33,395 bases of DNA from Candidatus Gastranaerophilales bacterium (GCA_023663225.1 JAMPHU010000033.1:1-33395), one strand, 5' to 3'. Counted from the stretch's first letter, positions 14,675-22,500 are shown. Made by a program: numbers and translations. Notes: generated by a model from the letters alone, not told the origin.

Positions 14675-15559
14675 ATGAGGATACAGTTTTTGAATGGAGG
14701 TCTTGCAAATCAGGCGTTTCAGTATATTTTTGCGCGATATTATGAATTGTCCACAGGGGAAAAGATGTATTTGGACGATTCCTATTTTGCGTTGAACACG
14801 GTGCACAATGGGTATGAACTGGAGAAGGTGTTTGGGATCAAAGCTCCTATGTTGAGCGAATGTTTTGACGAGGAAGTGTGGGGATTTATTCTGGACGAGC
14901 GCAGAAAGGGAAAGAGCGTCCCCACAATTCTGTGTGAAAATCAGATTCCTTTTTATATGTTGTCTGAGGTGGGGCCGGGACATCAGGAATTTAATCCTTT
15001 TGAGGGTGAAGTAGTCTCTATCCAATGCAACGAGTATCATCCGGAGATCTTGAGGTTCCCGGATGATGTCTATTATCATGGTTACTGGATCAACAAAAAT
15101 TGGTTCGCCAAATATAAAGATACTTTTTTGAAAGAATTTTCCTTTCCGGAGATCACGGATCCTGTGAATAAAAGACATTTGGAGCGGATCCAAAAGACCA
15201 ACTCGGTCTCCATCCATATCCGCAGAGGAGATTATGTGACAGTGGGTTGGGCTTTTCAGGAAGACGTATATTCCAAGCTGGTAGAGGGGTACGTTTCCGC
15301 CGCGCCGGGGAAATGGGAGCTTTTTGTGTTTTCCGACGATATCCCCTGGTGCAGAGAGCATTGGAAGGAATTGGGTTTCGGCGCGTTTGAGGATGTGACT
15401 TACATTGAAGGGAATGTGCAGGGGAAGAATTATATAGATATGCAGTTGATGAGCAGGTGTAAAGGCATGATCATGTCCAACAGTGCGTTTTGTTATCTGG
15501 CGGCTTTGTTGAACACCACAAAGCGCTATTGGCTGAATCCTACGACGCGGGAAGTGTAA
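14675..15559 (+). CDS. GT11-family alpha-1,2-fucosyltransferase-like protein
   Basis: The product has 294 residues. It begins with FLNGGLANQAFQYIFARYYE, the GT11 N-terminal motif, and has HIRRGDY at residues 181-187, the HxRRxD-type GDP-fucose binding motif of alpha-1,2 and alpha-1,6 fucosyltransferases. VFSDDIPWC and YIDMQLMSRCKGMIMSNSAF near the C-terminus are further GT11 motifs. No membrane segment is visible. It would move fucose from GDP-fucose onto an acceptor glycan. The neighbouring glycosyltransferase and flagellin genes suggest a filament glycan, though a cell-surface polysaccharide is possible. The ribosome binding site GGAGG (14657-14661) is 13 nt before the ATG, longer than usual; a four-codon frame ATG-TGG-ACT-TAA lies between them. 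Confidence 0.85.
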   Translation: MRIQFLNGGLANQAFQYIFARYYELSTGEKMYLDDSYFALNTVHNGYELEKVFGIKAPMLSECFDEEVWGFILDERRKGKSVPTILCENQIPFYMLSEVGPGHQEFNPFEGEVVSIQCNEYHPEILRFPDDVYYHGYWINKNWFAKYKDTFLKEFSFPEITDPVNKRHLERIQKTNSVSIHIRRGDYVTVGWAFQEDVYSKLVEGYVSAAPGKWELFVFSDDIPWCREHWKELGFGAFEDVTYIEGNVQGKNYIDMQLMSRCKGMIMSNSAFCYLAALLNTTKRYWLNPTTREV

Positions 15560-15573
15560 ATGCGAAAAAACAG

Positions 15574-15602
15574 TTGACTCTCCCGCCTACTTGTGATAAA
15601 CT
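15574..15602 (+). promoter_or_regulatory. sigma-A promoter of rpmG-secE-nusG
   Basis: The -35 element TTGACT is at 15574-15579 and the -10 element TAAACT at 15597-15602, with a 17-nt spacer and an extended TG at 15594-15595. It lies 15 nt after the fucosyltransferase stop and opens the translation and transcription gene block. Confidence 0.82.
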
Positions 15603-15610
15603 AGTCAGGC

Positions 15611-15634
15611 AAGACAAAGTTTAGGTCTTTTTTT
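15611..15634 (+). terminator. small hairpin and T-tract in the rpmG leader
   Basis: AAGAC (15611-15615) pairs with GTCTT (15625-15629) around a 9-nt loop and runs into seven T (15628-15634). It sits a few bases after the expected transcription start. The stem is short, so it may be a weak attenuator or chance. Confidence 0.3.
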
Positions 15635-15661
15635 AATGCGAAAATACGTGGAGGTAGAAAG

Positions 15662-15811
15662 ATGCGTACAAAAATTACATTGGCATGTACCGAGTGCAAG
15701 CAGCGTAACTACAATACTACCAAGGAGAAGAAAAACCATCCCGACAGAATGGAGATCAAGAAGTATTGCCGTTTCTGTAAGAGACACACGGTACACAAGG
15801 AGACAAAATAA
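15662..15811 (+). CDS. rpmG: 50S ribosomal protein L33 (zinc-binding form)
   Basis: This 49-residue protein has two CxxC pairs (Cys9/Cys12 and Cys36/Cys39), marking the zinc-binding C+ form of L33. [20 protein letters not shown] and the [13 protein letters not shown] end are characteristic. The order rpmG-secE-nusG is the common bacterial order. The ribosome binding site is GGAGG within GTGGAGGTAG just upstream. secE starts 20 nt after the stop. Confidence 0.96.
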   Translation: MRTKITLACTECKQRNYNTTKEKKNHPDRMEIKKYCRFCKRHTVHKETK

Positions 15812-15831
15812 CGGTATTTAGGAGGGTCAAA

Positions 15832-16035
15832 ATGGGAGATTCCGCTGAAAAGCAGGCGCGCCCGAATTTCTTTAAGGGCGTGAAGGCAGAATTTAAGAAA
15901 ATTTCATGGCCGGACCGACAATCTACATTGAGGCAATCCGTCGCGGTTGTTGCAATATCAGTCGTAGTTGGAGCGATCATTGCCATATTGGATTATGTGA
16001 TCCAGTATGGTGTGAATTTCTTGACATCATTATAG
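15832..16035 (+). CDS. secE: SecE, preprotein translocase subunit
   Basis: This short Gram-positive-type SecE has 67 residues. A cytosolic amphipathic segment (FFKGVKAEFKKISWPDRQST, with the SWP motif) is followed by one transmembrane helix (about residues 36-60, SVAVVAISVVVGAIIAILDY). It pairs with SecY in the membrane channel. The ribosome binding site is GGAGGG. nusG follows 15 nt after the stop. Confidence 0.95.
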   Translation: MGDSAEKQARPNFFKGVKAEFKKISWPDRQSTLRQSVAVVAISVVVGAIIAILDYVIQYGVNFLTSL

Positions 16036-16050
16036 AGTGAGGTTGATTGT

Positions 16051-16569
16051 ATGGCAGAGGCAAAGTGGTATGTAGTTCATACTTATTCAGGTTATGAAAA
16101 TAAAGTCAAAGCCAATATTGAGAAGACGATTGAGAACAACAAGGGCCTTGCGGAGCAGATCTTGGAAGTGCGCGTACCCATGGAAGATGTCGTGGAGATT
16201 AAAAACGGCGTCAGAAAGACGGTTCCCCGCAAAATGTTTCCCGGATATGTGCTTCTCAATATGGAGATGAACGACGACACATGGTACGTTGTGCGCAATA
16301 CCCGCGGTGTGACTGGATTTGTAGGTCCCGGAAGTAAGCCGGTGCCCCTGACGGAGGCTGAGATGAAGCCGCTGGGCATCAAGACGGAGAATGTTTCCAT
16401 TGATTTTGCCGAGGGAGACAGCATAGCCGTAGTTGCCGGTGTCTGGAAGGACACGGTGGGCGTTGTACAGAAGTTGGATTTCGGCAAGCAGACGGCTACC
16501 ATCAATGTGGAGCTGTTTGGCCGGGAGACCCCGGTGGAGATCAGTTTTGCAGAAGTTCGGAAACTTTGA
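16051..16569 (+). CDS. nusG: NusG, transcription elongation and termination factor
   Basis: This 172-residue protein has the NGN domain at the N-terminus (KWYVVHTYSGYENKVKANIE, then RKMFPGYVLLNMEM) and a C-terminal KOW domain (EGDSIAVVAGVWKDTVGVVQ). It binds the RNA polymerase clamp and links it to ribosomes or other factors. The length is normal for the family. The gene sits in the conserved secE-nusG-rplK order. Confidence 0.97.
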   Translation: MAEAKWYVVHTYSGYENKVKANIEKTIENNKGLAEQILEVRVPMEDVVEIKNGVRKTVPRKMFPGYVLLNMEMNDDTWYVVRNTRGVTGFVGPGSKPVPLTEAEMKPLGIKTENVSIDFAEGDSIAVVAGVWKDTVGVVQKLDFGKQTATINVELFGRETPVEISFAEVRKL

Positions 16570-16652
16570 TATTTTTTCGGAGTGCGCTCCGATGAAATAT
16601 AGGACAGTGGGAGCAGAGATATAAGTGATGTCTCTGCGCCGGATTACCACAT
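16569..16652 (+). promoter_or_regulatory. structured nusG-rplK leader with candidate L1 autoregulatory site
   Basis: Two hairpins lie here. The first pairs TCGGAG (16577-16582) with CTCCGA (16587-16592), with outer A/T pairs. The second pairs GCAGAGA (16613-16619) with TCTCTGC (16631-16637), extended by three more pairs. GTGG (16607-16610) can close it with CCAC (16647-16650), leaving an asymmetric internal loop. That plan, GTGGGAG facing a purine-rich loop, resembles the L1 binding site known before rplK-rplA in other bacteria, where L1 represses its own operon. The comparison is from memory. Confidence 0.45.
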
Positions 16653-16668
16653 TATAGGAGGTGCCACA

Positions 16669-17094
16669 ATGGCAAAGAAAGTAGAAGGTTATATTAAGTT
16701 ACAGATTCCTGCCGGCAAAGCAACACCGGCTCCACCAGTTGGTCCTGCACTTGGACAGCATGGTGTGAACATCGTCGAGTTCACCAAGCAGTTCAACGCT
16801 AAGACGGCTGACCAGGGAGATGTCATCATCCCTGTTGTCATCACTGTGTACGCGGACAGAAGCTTTAGTTTCATTACCAAGACTCCGCCTGCAGCAGTGC
16901 TGCTAAAGAAAGCATGTAATATCAAGTCCGGTTCGGGTGTTCCCAACAAGACGAAGGTTGCAACCATTTCCAAGGCAAAGCTTCAGGAGATTGCGGAGAA
17001 GAAAATGCCGGATCTGAACGCAGCCAGCCTTGAGGCGGCTATGAGTATGATCGCCGGCACGGCGCGAAGTATGGGCATTACTGTTGAAGATTAA
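16669..17094 (+). CDS. rplK: 50S ribosomal protein L11
   Basis: This 141-residue protein is full length. [20 protein letters not shown] and [19 protein letters not shown] are the conserved N-terminal domain (thiostrepton and release-factor region), and the C-terminal RNA-binding domain ends [14 protein letters not shown]11 binds the GTPase-associated region of 23S rRNA. The ribosome binding site GGAGG lies 8 nt before the ATG. Confidence 0.97.
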   Translation: MAKKVEGYIKLQIPAGKATPAPPVGPALGQHGVNIVEFTKQFNAKTADQGDVIIPVVITVYADRSFSFITKTPPAAVLLKKACNIKSGSGVPNKTKVATISKAKLQEIAEKKMPDLNAASLEAAMSMIAGTARSMGITVED

Positions 17095-17109
17095 AAATCA
17101 AGATTGGGA

Positions 17110-17127
17110 GACAATCTGGAGATTGTC
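17110..17127 (+). other. short hairpin in the rplK-rplA gap
   Basis: GACAAT (17110-17115) pairs perfectly with ATTGTC (17122-17127) around the loop CTGGAG. It is preceded by TTGGGA and followed by TCGCTGGAACC. It could be a second L1 contact or only a spacer structure. The loop has GGA but is not at the ribosome binding site, which is at 17139-17143. Confidence 0.35.
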
Positions 17128-17150
17128 GCTGGAACCTAGGAGGTAAAATA

Positions 17151-17840
17151 ATGAAACATGGTAAGAAATATACCGAGGCTGCGAAGCTTGTAGACCGCGC
17201 AATGTTGTATGAGCCCGGCGATGCGATCGCACTGGTAAAAAAGACTGCAACCGCTAAATTTGATGAGACGGTGGAGGTTCATATCAGAACCGGATGTGAC
17301 GGACGTCATGCGGATCAGCAGATCCGTGGCGCTGTGGTGCTGCCCAACGGAACCGGTAAGGAAGTAAAGGTTTTGGTATTTGCCAAGGGGGCTAAGCTGG
17401 ACGAGGCACAGGCAGCGGGCGCTGACTATGTAGGCGGCGAGGAGTTGATCCCCAAGATTCAGAATGATGGATGGCTGGATTTTGATGTGGTAGTGGCTAC
17501 CCCAGATATGATGGGCGTGGTAGGACGTCTCGGTAAGGTTTTGGGACCTAAGGGTCTGATGCCCAATCCGAAGGCGGGCACAGTAACGATGGATGTAGCG
17601 AAGGCGATCAGCGACATCAAAGCTGGTAAGATCGAGTACAGACTGGACAAGAGCAATATCATCCATGTACCTGTAGGCAAGGTTTCCTTTACGGAGGAGG
17701 CGTTGCAGCAGAACTTTAACGCGTTGTTAGAGGCGATCATAAAGGCGAGACCCAGCGCTGTGAAGGGACAGTTCTTAAAGAGCATCACACTTACAAGCAC
17801 CATGGGCCCTGGCGTGAGAGTCAGTGTCGCAAAATTCTGA
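17151..17840 (+). CDS. rplA: 50S ribosomal protein L1
   Basis: This 229-residue protein is full length. The signature [20 protein letters not shown] is present near residues 124-143, and the C-terminus ends in [18 protein letters not shown]1 forms the mobile stalk at the ribosomal E site and is the usual repressor of the rplK-rplA operon. After it the sequence switches to a separate promoter for rplJ-rplL. Confidence 0.97.
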   Translation: MKHGKKYTEAAKLVDRAMLYEPGDAIALVKKTATAKFDETVEVHIRTGCDGRHADQQIRGAVVLPNGTGKEVKVLVFAKGAKLDEAQAAGADYVGGEELIPKIQNDGWLDFDVVVATPDMMGVVGRLGKVLGPKGLMPNPKAGTVTMDVAKAISDIKAGKIEYRLDKSNIIHVPVGKVSFTEEALQQNFNALLEAIIKARPSAVKGQFLKSITLTSTMGPGVRVSVAKF

Positions 17841-17852
17841 AAAGATTCATGG

Positions 17853-17889
17853 CAGGGGGTTGACAGCGGTCTACCCCCTGTGTTATGAT
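17853..17889 (+). promoter_or_regulatory. sigma-A promoter of rplJ-rplL, overlapped by an inverted repeat
   Basis: The -35 element TTGACA is at 17860-17865 and the -10 element TATGAT at 17884-17889, with an 18-nt spacer. A perfect 8-bp inverted repeat, CAGGGGGT (17853-17860) and ACCCCCTG (17873-17880), spans the -35 element and most of the spacer. It begins 13 nt after the rplA stop and has no T-tract. Confidence 0.8.
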
Positions 17890-17899
17890 AACCAAGGTT

Positions 17900-18024
17900 G
17901 TGAAACCAAGCCGAAGACAGTAGGTGCCGGACCGCGTATAAGCTGAGATGGCGTAAGTCCTACCGAGGAGAAGAATTTACATTGATTACTTCATCTCTCT
18001 GTCTTCAGGGAGATTTTTTCGGCT
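17900..18024 (+). ncRNA. L10 leader RNA with switchable terminator
   Basis: This is the ribosomal L10 leader, bound by the L10-L12 complex. The core includes AAGCCGAAGACAG and the paired GTAGG (17920-17924) with CCTAC (near 17959-17963). A terminator stem pairs ATCTCTCTG (17993-18001) with CAGGGAGAT (18006-18014) and runs into six T (18014-18019). A competing antiterminator pairs GAAGACAG (17913-17920) with CTGTCTTC (17999-18006), and AGCCGAA (17909-17915) can also pair with TTCGGCT (18018-18024). These alternatives exclude each other, so excess L10-L12 can favour termination. Confidence 0.85.
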
Positions 18025-18047
18025 CCAAATCTATAAGGAGGTAAAAG

Positions 18048-18647
18048 ATGGCTAAGATTGAATTGAAAAAGCCCATTGTAGACGAGATTTCCGCAAGTAT
18101 CAAGGATGCGCAGTCAGTGGTGGTAGTCGATTACCGTGGACTTACCGTTGAACAGGACACGCAGCTTCGCAAGAATTTGCGTGAAGCGGGAGTTACCTAC
18201 AAGGTGTACAAGAACACGTTCCTGAATTTTGCATTCAAGGGGACAGAGTTCGAGGGTCTTACTCCCTATTTGGAGGGACCTACCGCTGTTGCGATTTCCA
18301 CAGAAGACGCAACGGCGCCTGCCAGAGTGCTGGCGGCATTTGCTAAGACGGCAGATAAGCTTGAGATCAAAGCCGGCGTGGTAGAGGGAAGTGTGTATGA
18401 CGCAAAGGGAATGGCGTCGATCGCCAGTATTCCTTCCAGAGAAGTACTTATTTCCAGACTGCTTGGAAGTATGCAGAGCCCGATCGCTAATTTCGCCCGT
18501 GTTATGAATCAGTTGGCTGAAAAAGGCGGAGCGTCTGCGACGGCGAGCGAGACTCCCGCTAAGGAAGCACCGGCAGCAGAGGCTCCCGCCGAGGAAACGC
18601 CAGCAGCGGCAGAAGCTCCTGCTGGGGAAGCACCCGCAGCAGAGTGA
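18048..18647 (+). CDS. rplJ: 50S ribosomal protein L10, with Ala/Pro/Glu-rich tail
   Basis: This 199-residue protein anchors the L7/L12 stalk. The N-terminal rRNA-binding domain includes AQSVVVVDYRGLTVEQDTQL and the body ends in the helix that binds L12 dimers (RVMNQLAEK). After residue 163 a low-complexity tail of about 35 residues rich in Ala, Pro and Glu follows, longer than the usual 165-175 residues for L10. The ribosome binding site is AAGGAGG. Expression is controlled by the leader RNA upstream. Confidence 0.96.
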   Translation: MAKIELKKPIVDEISASIKDAQSVVVVDYRGLTVEQDTQLRKNLREAGVTYKVYKNTFLNFAFKGTEFEGLTPYLEGPTAVAISTEDATAPARVLAAFAKTADKLEIKAGVVEGSVYDAKGMASIASIPSREVLISRLLGSMQSPIANFARVMNQLAEKGGASATASETPAKEAPAAEAPAEETPAAAEAPAGEAPAAE

Positions 18648-18697
18648 TCGAGACCAAGAAACAATAATTTTAATTTAAGAAAACGGAGGAAATTGAA

Positions 18698-19075
18698 ATG
18701 GCTAAATTAACAGCTCAAGAATTGATTGATGCAATCAAAGAGTTAACCGTATTAGAGTTGAATGATCTTGTAAAAGCCTGTGAGGAGGAGTTCGGTGTAT
18801 CCGCATCCGCAGGCGTTGTAGTAGCACAGGGCGCAGGCGCAGGTGCCGCACCTGAGGAAGAGAAGACCGAGTTCGATGTGGAGTTGACTGAGGTTGGCGC
18901 TGAGAAGGTTAAGGTCATCAAGGCTGTCCGCGAGCTTACCGGCTTGGGCCTGAAGGAAGCTAAGGAAGCTGTCGAGAGCGCTCCCAAGGTTGTCAAGGAA
19001 GGCGTTTCCAAGGAGGAAGCTGAGGAAGCTAAGAAGAAACTCGAGGAAGTTGGTGCTAAGGTTACCCTTAAGTAA
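18698..19075 (+). CDS. rplL: 50S ribosomal protein L7/L12
   Basis: This 125-residue protein has the N-terminal dimerisation domain ([20 protein letters not shown]), an Ala/Gly-rich hinge (residues 34-50) and the C-terminal factor-binding domain ([20 protein letters not shown]). It recruits EF-Tu, EF-G and other GTPases to the ribosome, and present here with tuf and fusA nearby. The gene is followed by a strong terminator. Confidence 0.98.
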   Translation: MAKLTAQELIDAIKELTVLELNDLVKACEEEFGVSASAGVVVAQGAGAGAAPEEEKTEFDVELTEVGAEKVKVIKAVRELTGLGLKEAKEAVESAPKVVKEGVSKEEAEEAKKKLEEVGAKVTLK

Positions 19076-19100
19076 TGACAGATGTTGTCAATGTAGAGTA

Positions 19101-19149
19101 GGGGCCGTCGCATTGTAGCAGAATTGCTACGATGCGGCAGCCTCTTTTT
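19101..19149 (+). terminator. rho-independent terminator after rplL
   Basis: A long arm at 19101-19120 (GGGGCCGTCGCATTGTAGCA) pairs, with a few wobbles and one mismatch, with 19125-19144 and is followed by TTTTT at 19145-19149. It separates rplJ-rplL from rpoB, which has its own promoter. Confidence 0.85.
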
Positions 19150-19189
19150 CTACAGTCGGTAAAGCTCACATGACATTGCCGGATACTAA

Positions 19190-19329
19190 GCTCCAGTGGG
19201 GTAATTGTTCCCATGAGGAACCGTTGAAACACGTCGGTACTTAGCTGACGTACTTTGTCAGCTTATGTACCGCTACGTGTTTCATCGAGTGAAAACGTGT
19301 CCGAATGGGAATGATTACCCTGCTGGAGC
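19190..19329 (+). other. 140-nt near-continuous hairpin between rplL and rpoB
   Basis: The basal stem pairs 19190-19214 with 19305-19329 over 25 consecutive positions (Watson-Crick with four G-U pairs). After an asymmetric internal loop the structure continues: TGAAACACGT (19225-19234) with ACGTGTTTCA (19275-19284), CGGTAC (19235-19240) with GTACCG (19267-19272), and AGCTGAC (19243-19249) with GTCAGCT (19257-19263) around a 7-nt loop. It lies after the rplL terminator and before the rpoB promoter, with no reading frame of note. An RNase III-type processing site for readthrough transcripts, as in the E. coli rplL-rpoB gap, is one possibility; a small RNA or mobile remnant are others. Confidence 0.6.
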
Positions 19330-19358
19330 GTAACTTTCCGTAACTTTCTGGTAACTTC
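19329..19358. repeat. three 10-nt tandem repeats
   Basis: CGTAACTTTC occurs twice in direct succession (19329-19338, 19339-19348), followed by the degenerate copy TGGTAACTTC (19349-19358). The 10-nt period equals about one helical turn. The array lies between the long hairpin and the rpoB promoter. Confidence 0.6.
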
Positions 19359-19405
19359 AAAAGTCTGAATAGCTGAAAATTTCTTAAATTTTCAAAAAAT
19401 TATTC

Positions 19406-19434
19406 TTGACCTATTTTCCATTTTGTGCTAGTAT
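19406..19434 (+). promoter_or_regulatory. sigma-A promoter of rpoB-rpoC
   Basis: The -35 element TTGACC is at 19406-19411 and the -10 element TAGTAT at 19429-19434, with a 17-nt spacer and an extended TG at 19426-19427. The A/T-rich stretch upstream (19375-19405) could serve as an UP element. The start should be near 19441. Confidence 0.78.
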
Positions 19435-19436
19435 GG

Positions 19437-19497
19437 ATAGTGCACTATTGTGCGGTGTTAGGCTTATTTTTTGTGTTCTAGGTAGTTTGAAATAAGC
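19437..19497 (+). promoter_or_regulatory. palindrome at the rpoB start site and leader hairpin
   Basis: ATAGTGCACTAT (19437-19448) is a perfect 12-bp palindrome at the expected start of transcription. Downstream, GCTTATTT (19462-19469) pairs with AAATAAGC (19490-19497) in the rpoB leader. The first may be a protein-binding site or a 5'-end hairpin; the second leaves the ribosome binding site free. Confidence 0.4.
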
Positions 19498-19527
19498 TTT
19501 AAATCTGAAAGAACGGGGTAAATGTCA

Positions 19528-22500
19528 ATGGAAAAGAACAGGATACGCCCAGTGGCAGACAGTAAGGTTATGCGTATGAGTTACGCGAGGCAGAAAGAAG
19601 TATTGGAAATGCCCAACCTGATCGAGGTTCAGAAGGATTCCTACCAGTGGTTTCTGGACGAGGGGTTGAAAGAAGCCTTCGATGATATCTCTCCGATCGC
19701 TGACTACAGCGGCTCACTTAGTTTGGAATTTGTGGACTTTAAATTGTGTAGGGACGAAGTGAAGTATTCTATCGAGGAGTGCAAGGAGCGGGATGCCAAT
19801 TATGCAGCGCCTTTGAAAGTCAAGGTGCGTCTTTACAATAAGGAGAAAGAAGAGATCAGTGAGCATGAGATTTTTATGGGCGATCTTCCTCTGATGACAG
19901 ATACGGGCACATTCATTATCAATGGCGCTGAACGTGTCATTGTCAGCCAATTAGTCCGTTCCCCCGGCATATATTATGCGATCAGCCATGACAAGATCGG
20001 AAAGAGACTGTTTTCCTGTACTGTCATTCCGAACCGAGGAGCATGGCTGGAGTATGAGACGGATTCCAACGACGTGTTCTATGTTCGTGTGGACAGAACC
20101 CGTAAGGTTCCGATCACGGTATTGATCCGTGCACTGGGCATCGGCACCAACGAGGAAATCCGTGATTTATTTGGCGATGAACCCAAGATTGAAGCGAGTT
20201 TTGGAAAGGATACTGCTGAGAACTATCAGGAGGGTCTGTTAGAGTTGTACAAAAAGATCCGTCCGGGTGAGCCTTTGAGCGTTGAGAGCGCGGAAAGTCT
20301 GATCAACGCAATGTTCTTTGACCCCCGCAGATATGATCTGGCGAAAGTCGGAAGATATAAATTCAACAAAAAGCTGGCATTGCGCAACCGTATCCGGCAC
20401 CAGATCCTGGCGGCCGATGTGGTGGACCCCTCTACCGGAGAGATTATTGCCTCTGCCGGAGATAAGGTGAGTGCGGAGCTTGCCGATCAGATTCAGGATT
20501 CCGCCGTGCCTTTCGTCTATATCCAGACGGAGGAGCGCAATGTGAAAGTGCTGTCCAATATGATGGTGGATTTGACGCATTACGTGGATTGCAATCCCAG
20601 AGATTACGGTATCCGCGACAGAGTGTACTACCCTGTGTTGGCGCAGATCTTGGAAGAGTTTGGCGACGAACCAGAGAAGTTGGCTGAGGCGCTCAAGAAA
20701 AATGTTTATGAGTTGATCCCCAAACATGTGACGAAAGAAGATATCATTGCTTCTATTAATTATAATATGCATCTGGAATATGGCCTGGGAAATGATGATG
20801 ATATTGACCATCTGGGCAATAGACGTATCCGCGCTGTGGGCGAACTACTGCAGAACCAGTACCGGATCGGATTGTCCAGGATGGAGCGTGTCGTCAGAGA
20901 GCGTATGACCACACATGACGCGGAAGAGATTTCTCCGCAATCCCTGATCAATATTAAGCCTGTGACTGCGGCTGTCAAGGAGTTTTTTGGTTCCTCTCAG
21001 TTGTCGCAGTTCATGGATCAGAATAACCCTTTGGGCGAGTTGACGCACAAGAGACGTCTGTCCGCGCTGGGACCCGGCGGTTTGTCCAGAGACAGGGCAG
21101 GTTTTGAGGTCCGAGACGTGCACTATTCTCATTATGGCAGAATGTGTCCCATTGAGACGCCCGAGGGCCCGAACATTGGTCTGATCAACTCCCTTGCGAG
21201 CTATGCAAGAATCAATGAGTATGGCTTTGTGGAGGCGCCTTACCGCAAGATCGACAAGTCCGATTCGGTCAATCCGCGTGTCACGGACGAGGTGGTCTAT
21301 ATGACCGCAGATGAAGAGGACAATTATCATGTGGCGCAGGCCAGCGAGCAGTTGGATGCGGAGGGACATTTTGTCCGCAACAGCGTATCAGGACGTTTCC
21401 GCAAGGAGACGCAGGAGTATCCTAAGGCGATGTTTGACTATATGGATGTCTCTCCCAGGATGGTGTTCTCCGTGGCGACGGCTTTGATCCCTTTCCTGCA
21501 GAACGATGACGCGAACCGCGCGCTGATGGGTTCCAACATGCAGCGTCAGGCAGTGCCTTTGCTCACTACGGAGGCGCCGGTGGTAGGTACGGGAATGGAG
21601 CCAAAGGCTGCGGTAGACTCTGGAGTCTGTGTCGTTGCCAAGAAATCCGGAGAGGTAACGTATGTTGCAGCCGATCTGATTCGGATTGCATGCGACGACG
21701 GAGAGAAGATGGAATACAAGCTGACAAAGTTTTCGAGAAGCAACCAGTCCAACTGCTACAATCAGAAGCCTATCGTGTTTAAGGGCGATCATGTGGAAGA
21801 AGGACAGGTGATCGCGGATGGTCCGTCCACATCTATGGGAGAGCTTGCACTTGGCAAGAACCCGTTGATTGGTTTTATGACCTGGGAGGGTTACAATTAT
21901 GAAGATGCGGTTCTTTTGAGTGAGCGTCTGGTACAGGAGGATATCTATACTTCTGTCCATATTGAGGAGTATGAGGCGGAGGCGCGCGACACCAAGCTGG
22001 GACCGGAGGAGATCACGAGAGATGTGCCCGGCGTCGGAGACGATGCTTTGAAGGATCTGGATGACAGAGGGATTATCCGCATTGGCGCAGAGGTTCGCGC
22101 GGGTGATATTCTGGTGGGCAAGGTCACTCCCAAGGGAGAGACTGAGTTGACCGCAGAGGAAAGGCTATTGCGGGCTATTTTCGGTGAGAAGGCGCGCGAA
22201 GTGAGAGATACATCCCTGAAAGTGCCTCACGGCGAGTACGGCATCGTGGTGGATGCAAAGGTATTTACCCGTGAAAACAGTGACGAGCTGGCTCCCGGAG
22301 TCAATCAGTCAGTCCGCATTTACATTGCACAAAAGAGAAAAATCTCGGTAGGTGACAAGATGGCAGGCCGCCATGGTAATAAGGGTGTGGTATCCCGCGT
22401 GCTTCCCGTGGAGGATATGCCGTATCTTCCGAACGGGCGTCCTTTGGATATCGTGCTGAATCCGCTGGGTGTGCCCTCTCGTATGAACATTGGACAGGTA

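Noticed and set aside
19190-19329. Clear miniature inverted-repeat transposable element
   Set aside because: No target-site duplication is visible at the ends and no second copy exists in the window; kept only as one possibility.
19329-19358. CRISPR-like array
   Set aside because: Repeats are 10 nt, directly adjacent, without spacers.
19522-19527. rpoB start at the ATG at 19522
   Set aside because: Only 3 nt separate it from GGGG; the ATG at 19528 has 9 nt spacing and gives the usual MEKNRIRP start.
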